Assembly (NCBI GenBank): GCA_025531455.1
Contig: JAMYHL010000014.1
Span: 1 to 64,000 of the forward strand
From: Apiotrichum sp. Y4204
Taxonomy: Eukaryota > Basidiomycota > Tremellomycetes > Trichosporonales > Trichosporonaceae
DNA length: 64,000 bases
Direction: 5' to 3'
Position numbers and translations under genes: made by a program. Below the pieces are notes generated by a model. That model did not search any database and had not been told where the DNA came from. It was given only the letters and a program-made list of their open reading frames with translations. Below are positions 25,031 to 37,400 of the stretch, one piece after another. Every line of letters begins with the position of its first letter. Position 1 is the first letter of the stretch.

Positions 25031-28000
25031 TTAGTCGCGCTTGGGCTTCTTCCGCTTTCCTCCGTTGTCCTTGCCGCCATCCTTGCGCTTCTCCTTCTTG
25101 TTCTCGACCGGCGCGGGAGCGGGTGCTGAGCCCTTGACGCTCACCGTGGTGGACAACCGGGAGCGAACGTCAGGAGCGGCGGTCGCAAGGGCCTCGATCT
25201 GCTTCTGAGCAGTCGAGAAGTCGGCCGCCGAGTCGATGGCAAACTCATCCATGTCGATCGCGTCAAGGAGCTCGCGCTGCGCGGCCTTGGCGCGGCTCTT
25301 CTCCTCGGACGCTGCCTCCTTAATGTCCTCGGCGACAGTCTTCGCTGCGGGGGCAATAGTGATCGTCTCGGGTGCCTCGCGCGGCAGGTCTGATCCAAGA
25401 GCCTCCTTGTGGATCTCCTGCATGTGCTTGATCACACGACGGACAAGCTTGCCGAACAGCGCGAGAACCTGGTGGGAGGGCGCGCCCAGCTCAGTCTCGA
25501 GAACCTCGATGGACTTGCGCTGCAGACCCAGGCTGAGCAGGATGGCGGCCTGGACGGCCGAAAGGCCAAAGTCGGGACCCAGACGCTTCGAGAAGTTAAG
25601 CATGGCGATTGTGGGGACCAGGTCGAGAATGACGTGGTAGTCGACCATGCCATCGGCGTATGCTTCGAGACGCTTCATGTCGAAGGGCGAGAGAAGGGCG
25701 CCGAGCTCTTCCGACGAGACAGGCTTGACCTCCTCCGTGGACCGGGATGCGGCGTCAATGACACTCAACGAGACTTGCGATGTAAACTTCTTGAAGCACT
25801 CGTAGCTGAGAAGGTTCAGGAAGCGATGGCGGAAGTCCTGTGCAAACGCGCCGAGCCAGCCTTCGGCCTGAGCGACATTGCTGAGAAGAGGACGAAGGAA
25901 GACAAATGTATGCTCGCCGGTAAGTGCATTCTCCTTTTGGGACGCGTAGAGAGGCACGTATCCTGCCTTCTTCCAGAAACGAAGGAGCTCGGGAGTAAGA
26001 CCAAACGAGACACCGAGGTAATCAAGGTTCTCGGGTTTGCGCTCGGAGAGACGCTGCAGCAACGGCGGCATGCGCGCCACATCACGAACTGCGATCTTCT
26101 CGGTGTCAAGAGTGGCGTCGCTGGAAAGCTTCGACTCCTTGTACGCGACTTCCTCGGCAACTTCATCAAGGTTGGTGAGTTCCCCAGAGTAGAAGGCGTT
26201 GAGAGCGTCGAGGGCACGAGCGCCGTAGCCCATACGGGCGTAGTCGGGGTGGGTAGCAATACGCACGACTCGGGCACCGGACAGCATGGCGAAGTCGCTG
26301 TCCTGGAACTGCTGGGCAATGACCCATGGGATCATGTCCCCTGCGGAGCGAGTACCACTGTGCGAGAGCTCCTTGAGAACGGCTTCGCGCGAGATGCTGC
26401 CCTCAAGGGCCACCTGGATGACAACAAGAGGATCCGGCAGCGAGTTGTCGTCCTCCTTTAGTGGGGGCAAAAGGACGAACAGGTGGTGAGCCGGAGCATC
26501 CGAAAGCATCTGAAGGTCATTCGGCGAGTTCTTGTAGTGGCTGGCGACGTAGAGAGCCATCATGCGTTGCAGGAACACTTCCGAGGCGGGGTGGTACGAG
26601 AACAAGGTGTCACGGTTGACGTAGAACAGCTCGCACTGCGACGGGTGAGGGCATCCCTGAGCCGCCTTGGAGACAACAGTTGCGTCAAGACAGAGGAGGT
26701 GGTTGAGCCACTTCTCGATCTCATCTCCCGGCGAGTAACGGATGGGCTCGTCGAGCTTGATCTCACGAAGGGAGCGGACAAGACCTGCACCTCCCTTACC
26801 TGCCGCCCCGGCCTTGGACGTGGATGCGGACGAGGGAGCCTCAGCTTTAGTGATGGTTGGACGAGTCTGCTCGCGGAGCTGCTGAATAAGCTTGATCGAA
26901 AGAGAACGACCAGTTCCCTCGTAACCATTGATCGTCGACGCCATGAACACGAGGTAAGGGCCGATGAGCTTCCGAACAAGTGGCAGGGGAATAGCGGCTG
27001 CCTCGTCAATGATAACAAGTTCAGCCTGTCCAAGAACGTGAGCATCCTCGGGAGCGATGTATTGAATTGTCTGACGGTGACCACGGAAAACGTTGACGCG
27101 CACGATGGCCTTCTTGAACTCTGGGTTGGTCGACTGCACAACGTCATAGTCGACGTGCTCCTCATAACCCAAAGCATCAAGGGCCTTGAACACGAACTCG
27201 AACAGCGTCTTCAGATTCTCGGGGTCAGGCGAAGTGACAAAGATGTTCGAGTAGTCGTGTGCGAGCGCAGCACCAATAGCCAGTCCGAGAGCGGCGGACT
27301 TTCCGCGACCACGACCAGCTGTCAACGCGACGGTGGATGACAGCGTCTTCTCGGAAATCGCCTCAACGAACGTAAGCAGCGCCTTGGCCTTAAAGGGTTA
27401 GCTCCATCAAGCAATGCGTACCCACCTGGTCAACCGTCTTGGTAAGCTTCGCCAGCGGACCAACAATATCCACAGACTCGAGGTTCTCCTTCATGTCCTT
27501 CAGCTCCTCAGCCTTCCTCTTCCTCCCGCGATCGTCCTCGGCGTCCTTGATAAGACCAATATCCTTGCCCTTCGAGATAGGAAGCACGTTCAACTCATCA
27601 TCAAGGACAAGACAGTCGGGGTTGGATCCAAGCGACAAAATAAAGCGCTCGTTGAATCGCGGCTGGACGAACTGGTGGGCATCGGTTCGGTACCGGTTGT
27701 GGACGTCCTAGGTGTAAGAGTCATATGCCCTCAGATTGCTCACCATCGTCATGGAGTAGAGCTGTTTCAAGCTCGACATGGTCTTCAGAAGAAGAACAAC
27801 AATTCCACCACCCTCGACAGTCTCGATTGTACGGGCCAACAAGTTCGGGGTGATGGCCTCGTAGTCCTGGAGAATAAGCATGCCAAACGTCTGACCAAGG
27901 ATCTTTGCGCTGTCCTTGTAGTACGTGTAGCGAATGTCGGTGACAGCAATGAAAAGCTCAAAGGGGTCCTGTTCGTTCGCCTCGCGGATACCCCGCTTGA

Positions 28001-28361
28001 TGTCGCGCTTAATCTTCGCCTCACGCTTCTTGCGGTGACTGGCGGTCAGCATTAGGAGACATAATACGGGAAGGGTGGACGCACGTCGTGAAACCAAGAT
28101 CCTTCTTGTAACACCACAGAACATTAGGGCGAGAGGAGACGCGTGCCTGGGAGAGCAGGAAGTGAAGATTCACGACCTGTTGAGGAAGTTAGTGAACATG
28201 CACACGGGCTATGCGATGGTCGACCCAAGCTCAAGAGTTGCCCGCGTTCAACTCACCTGATCACGGCCACGGTCGCCGACCATAACGAAGAAGGAACGGT
28301 GGTTCGTGCGGACCCCATTGGCGATGAGGGCCGGGATTCGTGGGTCGAGCTGTTTTCTCAT
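25031..28361 (-). CDS. KRE33: RNA cytidine acetyltransferase Kre33/NAT10
   Basis: Five exons (28361-28257, 28176-28085, 28038-27744, 27707-27426, 27388-25031) encode 1043 aa, close to yeast Kre33. The N-terminus MRKQLDPRIPALI and the block VLWCYKKDLGF are family hallmarks. The ATP-binding P-loop GRGRGKS is near residue 283, and a DEAA Walker B box follows in VIIDEAAAIP. The GNAT acetyl-CoA site lies near residue 630 (VRIATHPDYARMGYGARAL). The tail ends in a Lys-rich nucleolar-type sequence (KRKKPKRD). The enzyme uses ATP and acetyl-CoA to make N4-acetylcytidine in 18S rRNA and, with a Tan1 adaptor, in tRNA-Ser/Leu. It is also required for 40S assembly. It is divergent from TOA1 and convergent with the giant gene (203 bp between stops). 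Confidence 0.96.
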
Positions 28362-28914
28362 GGTGATTATGTTTGCTCAATAACACCGACGAGCACAACG
28401 ATGCAGTCGATGATGATGATGGACGAGGTGAGGATGGCGCCGGATGGTGCGCGCGCGACACTCAAAAATGTGTGCTTCCCTTGTGATGCGACCTCCACTT
28501 TCTGGCCGCCTCCACACCTCTGTGACTGAACTTTTCAGATGGGATAAATTCCAAAAAAATTGCCATGTGGAATAATTACTCCGGACTTACTGTGCATTTT
28601 GGCTGCTTCCGGGGACCCCTCTTATTGGGGGATTTGGTATTTAAAGCACTCTTGCCCGCGGACATGACCATGACCCACCCACCCCCACCCCCACTCCAAG
28701 GACAACCACCAAAGTCGACTCCGCACACTCTCCCTCATCTCCATCAATCATCCTCTCGCTCGTTATTCAGCCGTCTTTGCCACCCAACTGGACGCAACGA
28801 ACAGGTATCAAAGACGCATTCTCCACTCGTACATCGTCCCCGAAGCATTGAACTGGTTGCGTAGCTCGTCTTTCCAGCTTACGCGCCACGAAATCACAGA
28901 CTCCTGCCTGAAAG
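28362..28914. promoter_or_regulatory. Divergent promoter KRE33 / TOA1
   Basis: A 553-bp spacer. A TATA-like TATTTAAA lies at 28638-28645, followed by a C/A-rich run (about 28673-28700) on the TOA1 side. The arrangement suits transcription toward TOA1, about 270 bp before its initiator. No gene is seen inside. Confidence 0.45.
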
Positions 28915-29883
28915 ATGTATGTTTACCACACTCCACTCCTGTGTAGCACACAGACCTTTTACTCTGCTTGTGCATCCTATTGAGCCCGTGATTGTGCCTC
29001 GATGCTGACTCTGGTTCAGGTCTAACAAGATTGTTGTGGGTATTTTGTTGACAGTTTATGTTGTGGGCCCGGTTTGCTGACATGAATCCTCGGTTTGTCG
29101 CCACTCTCTGTGTTCTTATTATTCGACACGTTCTGTTCACCTTCTCTTTCCACCCCTGTGACATTGCGAGAATAGCCCGGCATATACCGCGCTATCATTG
29201 ATGATGTTATCGCCAACATCGCTGTAGACTTTGAGGAGTACGGCATGGACGACGACCTGCTGCCCACACTGCAAACGACATGGGAAGGCAAGCTACTCGA
29301 AACAAGAGTAGCCGAGTTTGCACGCGCCACCGGTGAAGAACCATCATCCGGTGCTCCAGCAACGGCGGCACCCGCCCCCGCGTCAAACGGAGCACCTCCG
29401 CCAAACATGGCGTCGGAGCCAGCAGGTGTCCAGGTCAAGAGCGAGCCGGATGACCCTCTCCGTCTCCGTGGTGGTGCTGTGCGTCTTTATCCCACTGTTT
29501 CCACACTAACCTAATACAGGCAGACGATGTCCCAGCTCCGTACAAGCCGGAGCCCCGTCCTGAGCCGAACGCTGCCGGCCTCCTTCCTGGTGATGAGGTG
29601 ATCGACTCTGACCTCGACGACAGCGACGACGATCTTGCAAACGACGAGGATGGTGAAGATGGCGAAGGCGAGATGGACATTGTGTTCTGCGTCTACGACA
29701 AGGTCGCTCGGGTGAAGAACAAGTGGAAGACGGTGTTTAAGGACGGCATCATCCACATTAATGGCAAGGACTACCTTTTCGCTAAATGTCAAGGGTAAGT
29801 GTTCTGCGATCTATGATGGCACTAGCCATCTCAAACTGTTAGTGCTAGGTAGCTCACTCTTACTCAGCGAGTTTGAATGGTAG
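28915..29883 (+). CDS. TOA1: TFIIA large (alpha/beta) subunit
   Basis: Five coding exons (28915-28916, 29020-29035, 29176-29478, 29520-29794, 29868-29883) encode 203 aa. The N-terminal four-helix-bundle part starts MSNKIVPGIYRAIIDDVI. A Pro/Ala-rich linker and an acidic block (DSDLDDSDDDLANDED) follow. The C-terminal beta-barrel part has VFCVYDKVARVKNKWK, GIIHINGKDYLFAKCQG and the classic FEW-type end. TFIIA stabilises TBP on promoter DNA; the large subunit pairs with Toa2. The initiator is split: AT at 28915-28916, intron 28917-29019, then G at 29020. Exons 2 and 5 are each only 16 nt. The next Met is inside the bundle, so this start is favoured. Together with the next gene it forms the only same-strand pair in the window. 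Confidence 0.93.
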
Positions 29884-30416
29884 ACATCAACCATGTCCAT
29901 CATGGATAACCGATCGTGATACCGCGTGTCAACATCCATGATTCTTGCGGCTACGAGCGTCGTCCAATTCCCTCTGATCCCACCTTGGAGTTTCCTCCCC
30001 CCTCTCCCCTCGCACCAATACCACTCTCACACTACACAAACACACATATTCACCCACCCCGACAAGTCTGCATTCGTCCCCTCCCGAACTCATCTCTGTA
30101 CTAGTAGAAACCTACATGCATTTATCGTATCTGGTGTCTGGTTGCGACCTGCACAAGTGGAGTGATGGAGTGCATGTGTCACCCTTTGCTGGCTGGTGGA
30201 GGGCCAATTGGCTCTGGCAGTGAGTTTTACAGACGTCTTATGGTGATCCCTTATTTTGCTTCCGTTTTGCAGCACACAACCCCCCTTCTTCCTTCAGCCA
30301 GCAAAAGTCTTGCCGAACTCTTCCACCATCTCGGGTCACGGACTCGACTTTTTCTCCAGCTAGGTCCATCAGGCGTCCTTCGTACCTTCACCTCCATCAA
30401 AAGCACCCCGACGACC
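29884..30416. other. Intergenic region TOA1 / uS2m
   Basis: A 533-bp tandem spacer. It should hold the TOA1 3' UTR and the promoter of the ribosomal protein gene. A long C/T- and CA-rich run (about 29989-30060) is leader-like. No gene is recognised. Confidence 0.4.
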
Positions 30417-31933
30417 ATGAAAAACGCAGCGACGCCGACCCTCCGCGCCCTCCGCACACGGGGTACGTATCCTCCGGCTTATAAGCCAAGCACATAGTGC
30501 TCGGACGAGGACCAGACGAGAAAATCCCCGACATCATGACCAGACGTGCAGCGGCAGGTTCATTCATGGCCTTTGCAGGCTGCTGCTGCGGTTATCTCCC
30601 CGTCTGCTTCTTCTACTGTTTTACGGGCGATCCATTCCTTCCTTGGATTTCTCGTTCTTGGACGGGTTTCTCTGGACATTGCTAACGCCCAGCTGTCGCA
30701 CCTGCCCGCGCCTTTTCGTCGTCGGCATGCTCGCGTGATGCGTCCGCCGAGGCCGAGAGCTCCTCGTCGCTCGACAAGACGTGGTCCTTCAACACCCACT
30801 ACCGTCGAGAGGAGGGCGAGAGCCGCCAGGAGGCTTGGTTGAGGAATCTGAACGCGGCGAGGGACTTTAGGAGGAAATACGCGGGCGTCAGTGAGTGTCC
30901 TTTATCTACTTTGCGTTCAGCGTCATTATGCTCTTGTAAAGAGTTCTTGAGGAGGTGGAAACCGCGGTTGGAGTTTTGCCAATGAGATTGGCCAAAGCAA
31001 GGCGACGGTGACTTGTGAATGGTCATTCATGAGGGCGTTGAAGGATGAGGGCGTTAAAGAGTTGACGCGTTTGTCTGCCCCGGTGGTGCCCCTGTTATGA
31101 TTACTAACATCGAAAAGAGTCCAAGGTTCCTCTTTACGTTCCGGAGTCTGTGAAGGAGAAGGTTACTCCGCCGTCGCCTACCGAGGCGTCTCTCTCGACT
31201 CTCATGGCGTCCGGCGCCGCACTGGGTCACGCGAAGGAGCTCCAGGACCCCTCCTACCTGCCGTATGTGTACGGCACCCGTTCTGGACTCTCCATCATCG
31301 ACCTTGAGCAGACGCTGCCGATGCTCCGCCGTGCTGCTTCCGTTGTGCGTGATGTTGTCAAGGACGACGGCACGGTCGTCTTCCTGGGTTCGCGTCCCGC
31401 CCACAAACCGGCCCTCCTCAAGGCCAAGGAGCGTCTCGGGGACAATGGATACATTGTCCAGGACTGGATTGGCGGTACCCTTACCAACGCCGAGAGCATG
31501 TGAGTATACGAGGCGGCCTCGGGGGCTTGACGACGATCATGCGGGTTTTGCTTGACATCTACTAACTCGCAGTTTTGGCCTCGACGCCGTCCTTAACGGC
31601 ACTTACCTCCCCAACCTGCTCGTTGTCCTGAACCCGTCCGAGAACATTGGTGCGATCCGTGAATGCACGGCGCGCAACGTCCCCACCATCGGCATCATTG
31701 ACACGGACACGGACCCGCGTATTGTGACTTACGCGATCCCGGCCAACATGGAAAGCGTGCGCACCGCCGAGCTCATCGCGGCCACGCTGTCGATTGCTGG
31801 TGCCGAGGGCCGCCGCGTGCGTCTCCGTGATGCCAGGCAGCGTGAGCTCCGCAAGCAGCGCGACCGGTCGTGGATCACGGCCAACAAGGCCAAGCAGGCC
31901 GAGGGTGCCAACTCGGCCGCTGAGGCCAACTAG
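30417..31933 (+). CDS. MRP4: Mitochondrial small-subunit ribosomal protein uS2m
   Basis: Four exons (30417-30462, 30693-30890, 31118-31499, 31573-31933) encode 328 aa. The N-terminus is Arg/Ala/Ser-rich (LRALRTRAVAPARAFSSSA), a mitochondrial presequence. From about residue 100 the uS2 fold is clear: GAALGH, YVYGTRSGLSIIDLEQT, VVFLGSRP, IGGTLTNAESIFG, PNLLVVLNPSENIGAIREC and PTIGIIDTDTDP. The C-terminus is a charged helix. uS2m sits in the small subunit of the mitoribosome. Introns 1 (230 nt) and 2 (227 nt) are several times longer than the others in this window. The first exon is the least certain part, because exon 1 codes only 15 residues before a long intron. Confidence 0.88.
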
Positions 31934-32291
31934 GGCAGTCATAAAACCACCTCTCATGCATATCATTGTTAGATCACCTTGGGGATGGGAGCGAGATCAG
32001 GCCGTTTGGTGGGTAGCAATCAACCACGGGTCAGATCGAAATGCTTAACCAGGGGCGTCATGTCGTCTGGTGTGAAACCGGTACAGTCACAGGTGCCATG
32101 ACCAAAACCATCCTCCGTCGCAGGGCACAAGTAGCAGATTTCAAGCATTACATGGTATAGATGGTAACGACAAAGCCCAGATATGATATGATAGAACTAA
32201 TGAGGATGGAGGAATGTTGTGAAAAGCAGTGCTTCAGACATCAGCGGCCGCGGCGGCTCCCCGGATGCCGTCCTGGCCATGGCGCAATGAA
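31934..32291. other. Convergent 3' region uS2m / acyltransferase
   Basis: A 358-bp spacer between two convergent stop codons, expected to hold both 3' UTRs. It contains AT-rich patches (about 32140-32210) suitable for polyadenylation. No gene is seen. Confidence 0.4.
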
Positions 32292-34412
32292 TTAACGAGT
32301 GAGTTCCGAGATGGACTTGTCGCCGTCGCCGTTGGCCACGCGCTCGAGAACGCGGATCCAAACAGCGTGGACGACGTCGATCTGGAACTTGGACGCGGCC
32401 GCACCGTCGCAGTACGACGAGGTCATGCGGATGCCGCTCTCGTGGCCGATAAAGTTGACATAGACCGCGGGTCCGAGCGGCGACGCGGTCTGCGCCCAGA
32501 TCCAGTCGAGTGCCTCGTCCGGGAGCGACGTTGTGCCGACGTTGAACGTGGCCAGCGACGAGCGGAATGGAGTGAGGCCAGTCGCACGCTCGACAAAGTA
32601 TGCTTCCCAGCCGGAAGGGGTACGTGGGTCGAAATCGGGCGAGGTGTCGTCCACCGGTGGGTCTGGGATGGCCGAGAGAATTCCGATTGTCATGCGTCCA
32701 TCGGCAATCGACCGCGGCGATGTGATCGAGGTCGCTACGTCGCCCGTGAGGTTCCACCACCGCTCGTTTCCTGTCAGGTGTACGCCGCATTCGACCACCG
32801 AGTTGTATACGCCCGATACAAATGCGTGGCCCAGCTTTGGCTGACGCTCGTCGATCACAGTGCCGGCAAGAAGGTACAGGGGTGGGTTGAATGCTGGGCC
32901 AAAGACCCGCCACATGGCCGCAACATAGGCCGTCTTGAGCATCGAGTGGACGTTGTTCACACCGCGATACTTGGCCTGCATTTTGAGCTGTTGCACCGTG
33001 CTCTCTGGCAGAGCCGACCACGAGATATTCCAGCCACAGGTGAGGGGTGACCGCGTGACACTGGTCCCCGGCCACGGGTCCTCCTTGGTCAGTTTGCGCT
33101 GCAGAATCTTGGGTAGCTTGGGAAGCACCAGCTCGCGGAAGACCATGGGAGCGAGATACCGCGCAGATGGCTTGATCTTGACAGTGTCGTCGAGGCGGGT
33201 GGGGGTCTCAAAGGGCTCAGCCACAAGGGCCTCAATCGAGTTCATGGTCAAGGCGTGGACAAGCCGCAATGCGCCGCGAGGGTCGACGATAAGATGGTTA
33301 AAACACGCCACCAGATACGCCCTTGTGCACTCGTCGGGTCCATAAAGCAGTCGCACAGACCAATATGGTTGTGTCCGATCGTGGAAATTGTACGACTCAA
33401 AGACGTCAATCTCATGGCGCAGGATAGTCGCCATCTCCTCTCCGTGATCGAACGGCAGCGTCTGGAACGTGCCCTCGCTGATGATCGCGTCCGGCGCGTA
33501 CGGTCCCTCTCCAGGCTCAAATGATGGGTGGTTTGTGTAGTAGTCCATAGGGCGCGCATACAGTCGGGGCAAACGGACCTGGAGCTCGACCACACGCTTC
33601 TCAAAGAAGCTTCTTGACGGCAATGTCTCTGCCGGATACGGGAGCACATGGACGATCGCCTGTGGGCGCCCAATGTTCTGTCGCACGAGCTGGTACCGTT
33701 CATGGTTTGTCACTGTCTGTCAGCATTGCAAAGCGCCAACGCAACTAGTGCAACTAGTGCAATTAGTGCGGCTAATGACCCTATGCGTCACGAGACTGCA
33801 AGGGCACAGAACTCCAAGGCATTGGTGGCAATGACTGTTCGCCGGCTAAGAGAACTCACATGGCCGGATCATCAACCCCCGTGAATCGATATAGTCCGTC
33901 CGTGTCGGGTTGAGCTTTCCCTGCTTGGTCTTGGAGCGTCTTCCCGGTAGCGCGAGGCTGGTCGACGACTGTGATGCGTTGCTTGCAGTGGTCACATTTG
34001 TGGCTGTGCGGCGGGGGGTGTTGTCGTTCATGTACGTGTTGAGATCGCGGTTGCGAGCGGGCCCATTGACGTGCACGACGCCAGAGCTGCCACTGACAAG
34101 GCGGGGGTGGTGGCTAGCCGACGAGCTTGCATAGCTGCTGATCGTGTGGTTGTCTGCGTCATTCATGTAGTTGGAGTGAGACGGCGCTGCCGGCTGGCCG
34201 CTCATAACTGGCAGCGGGGGAACGGATGGAATCGGCGAAGTGTGGTCCTGGCTCTGCTGCGCACGGCGCGTGCTCGTGTGCGAGTACGTTGACGGCGACC
34301 GCGAATGGTTTGGAGCGACGGCTCCGCCATCGGGCGCTGAGATGGACGGCGCCCGCGAGGACGACGCATCCGGCCGCGGTGGCGGTGCCGGCAATGACTT
34401 GGCTGTGGGCAT
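32292..34412 (-). CDS. Alcohol acetyltransferase-like acyltransferase
   Basis: Two exons (34412-33860, 33712-32292) encode 657 aa. Residues 1 to about 165 are low-complexity (Ser, Pro, Asn, Ala) and probably disordered. The remainder resembles the alcohol acetyltransferase/condensation-like superfamily. HLIVDPRGAL at about 324-333 is the HxxxD(x)xG active-site motif, in which His acts as general base. Downstream blocks such as GVNNVHSMLKTAYVAAMWRVF and GTTSLPDEALDWIWAQTA fit the second half of the fold. Family members transfer acetyl or acyl groups from CoA to alcohols or other small acceptors; the substrate here is unknown. No signal peptide is visible. The N-terminal extension is unusual for the family, which normally starts near the catalytic domain. 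Upstream lies a 5.8-kb gap with no gene. Confidence 0.75.
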
Positions 34413-37400
34413 CGTGGTTGTATTCTCACGGGAGATTTTCTCACGGGAGATGTCACGGCCGGTTATGAGCTGAACAGCAAGGCGATATTGAGGGTGATGT
34501 GGTCGGGGGCGAGGAAATAATGATTGCAGAGAGAGATTGCACCGTTATAAAAGGTCGGCAAGGTGGTGGGTGGTGTTATGGTGGACAAGAACACGAGCCG
34601 TCCGGATGCGGCTGCGGCGCTGCGGCGCGATAGTGTTGGATGCCGGCGGTGGACCGGTGCGGTGGTGTTGGGGGGACGTCAGCTGCTTTAAAGCTGTCGA
34701 GGCACAAGATCGGACAGATCACAGATCTGGGTCTTTGGGAGTAGGCCGAGAGCGAGGGCCGAGAGCGAGCTTTTGAGAGGAGTGAATAGAATCAATCGCA
34801 GCGAATCGATAACGGCATGCGACGAGGATGTTGCCATGTTCCCACCTGCTTCCATTCAAGCCTTTTTTCTCCAGAGTGTACCGGCTCAAGATCCGGCAGT
34901 GTGCGGGCCTGACAAGTGGACAATTGTCACTGCTGCTTGCCTGCTGCGTCCTATGCTTCTCCCTTGTGCTGCTCTTCGTTCCTTCAACTCCCAGCTCCCA
35001 GGCCCCAGTGTCCGATGGGCCGCTGCGCCGATGCTTATTATTCCCCAAGGTCGCGGCTGGTCGTCAGTCGCGCACGACTTTGCATCTTGCATCTTTCCTG
35101 CATGCCATGGTTTAAACTCAGGGCAGTGTCAGCCAGGGTGTATCCTCAGGGGACGAAGACACTGTCAGGACAAGAGGGTACATTGTCAGGCTGTCCGAGG
35201 TGGCGTTGTCAGTCGGGTTCAAGGGGTAAGGCATCCTCAGATTATCAGCAACAGCAGCGCGGACAAGGAGCAGAAACTCCACAGCGGGATGCTGCTGCCC
35301 AGCACCAGAGCGAAGCGCAGCAAGAGAACGACTGGGGTGCCGCTGGGGGGAGGGGCGAGTGTTCGAACATTCCCCAGCAGCTGCTGCCCCTGTGTCCGCA
35401 TGTGATGCCCGTGCCTCGGTCGCACGACCAAGGCCGTAGTATCGTTTGCTTCGTGGATGGTTTGCGCATGCGGCGACGCAGACACAACACTACTGGCATT
35501 GCATTTCGGCGTCGAAGAGTCACTACTGATTCCCACCTGATGGCCGCCGGGATGATCGCACCGTGCAGTCAGCGATCCGGCGCCCAAGCCAAGTGGCAGA
35601 GTGGCGTCAGCCACAGCCTGTTGCATGGACATGTCGTGTCTCTATTCTTCGACGCAAACCCACGCAGATCTCAGAGACCTCTGGAACCCTTGTCTTTGGA
35701 GCGTGTGAGCAATCTCACCTGAGACGTCTGACGGCCGGCCCCCGAAACGAGGCGAGCGGATGTCAAGGCGACAAACCGAGCACATGCAACACAGGAGTAC
35801 AGGAGTTGAGACCTGTTGCGGCATGCGACATGCGGCATGCGCAGCGCGCCGCTAACCACAAGCCCGGATAATGATCCTGAACAGAGCCTCGCAGAGTTTG
35901 ACCCAATGTTCACGACCGATCGCAAGCCTCGATCACATACTCCCCTCTCTCACTGGCCTCTGATCTCTGACCTGCACCATACTGCGGCACCGGTCCTGCA
36001 ACTCGTGTTGCAGCCGGATCCTGAGGTCGTGATCCTGAGATGACGCCAGCTTCTTGGATGTAAGATATCCCACATGTACCCTTACACCCTGTTTTGTCCT
36101 CGTGTTTCCAGTTCGCGATGCCGGCAGGGCGCGCCACGGGCCGCAAACCGCAGGCGAGCTTTGCGGCAATGGGTTGCGATTTGCAGAAGATCATCCAGCC
36201 TGCGGCTGTGCATGAACGCGTCGTCCACTCGTCGTTCATGATTCCAACACGGTGGCGTGAGGCAGTGGCAGTGGCGTGTGGATCGGTTTGTCGTACTTCA
36301 TTGTCCGGTATCCATGTAGCCGACACTGGGTGGGTTTTGGCTGCACACTCCGAGGTCGCACCACAAGGTCTAAATTACTCGGACGTCGACGCTTCCCGGA
36401 GTCTTCGGATGCGCTTTGGCTCAACCCTTCAATGTTGCTGCAAACTCCGTGCACAGTGGCGGTGGCGACATTCTGTCGAATCCAGAGGCCGTGACGAGGT
36501 GCGCCAAGCTTCCACCGTCGTGCACTGCTCATGTCCGTGCTGCGCAGTGCGCGGTGCGCGGCGTCGGGAAGCCGCTTTGCCGCTAAGCCGCGGCCAAGGT
36601 CCGTCGAGCGTGTGGTGTCGACGCCACCGAAGAACGCCACTGACAGACCCTTGCATCCGTTAGGAAACGAAGGGGCATCATGTCTACTACATTTTGACTA
36701 TAGGGCCCATTGACTGCATGCATCGGCCATAGGCCACGGGACACCCATGGTCGAATGGACGACACTTGTCCTGCTTGCTTCCGGTCCTTTGGGGGCTGTT
36801 TCCCATATTGACGATACATACCTCCCTCAAACCTATCCTGGTTTCTGCATTCTAGGACCTCGGACACTTGGAAGCATGAGTCAACCCGTACGCATCGGGA
36901 GCTACCGCCTTCCCTGCGGTCAAGGAAATAAGACAAGTGACAATCCAACAAAGACACTAAGTAGCCCGAGAACGTCAGAACTGCCCGTGTCGGCCGTAGA
37001 TGAAACCCGTTCTTCAGGACTCGCAACATACCAGGCGGCCAATAGTCGGCGTTTTGGATCCTCGCCGCCTCACTAACAACAATCGCCGACGGAGACGTCT
37101 TCGCTCCGTCTGCGGCCGGTGGCTCCATTGCTCGGCCGCGGTCACAGCTTTGCCTCCTGACGCAGAGGTCGAGGGGCACGGACTCAGCATGGGGATGTCA
37201 CGCCGCGAGGCCCTGCCTCCCAGAGCGCGAGTATTCTCGTCGGAAACATCCATCAGTGCTGAAGACAATACCAGCCCATGAAGTCAAAAGTCCGCGTGAC
37301 AGAATTCTTCAGCACAGGCAGGTGTAACGTCGGGCGCCTTTGCCCATCAATTCCACCCATCACCCAGAGCTGCCACGATCTCCTGAGTCCACCATCCCCA

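Noticed and set aside
25409..27340. Long antisense open frames (350 and 285 codons) inside KRE33
   Set aside because: They lie wholly opposite a strongly conserved coding exon with GC-biased third positions, which opens the complementary frame. Their proteins resemble no family.
36583..37179. 198-codon minus-strand frame in the gene desert
   Set aside because: Composition looks random, with no domain, no splice-linked neighbour exons and no conserved-looking block.
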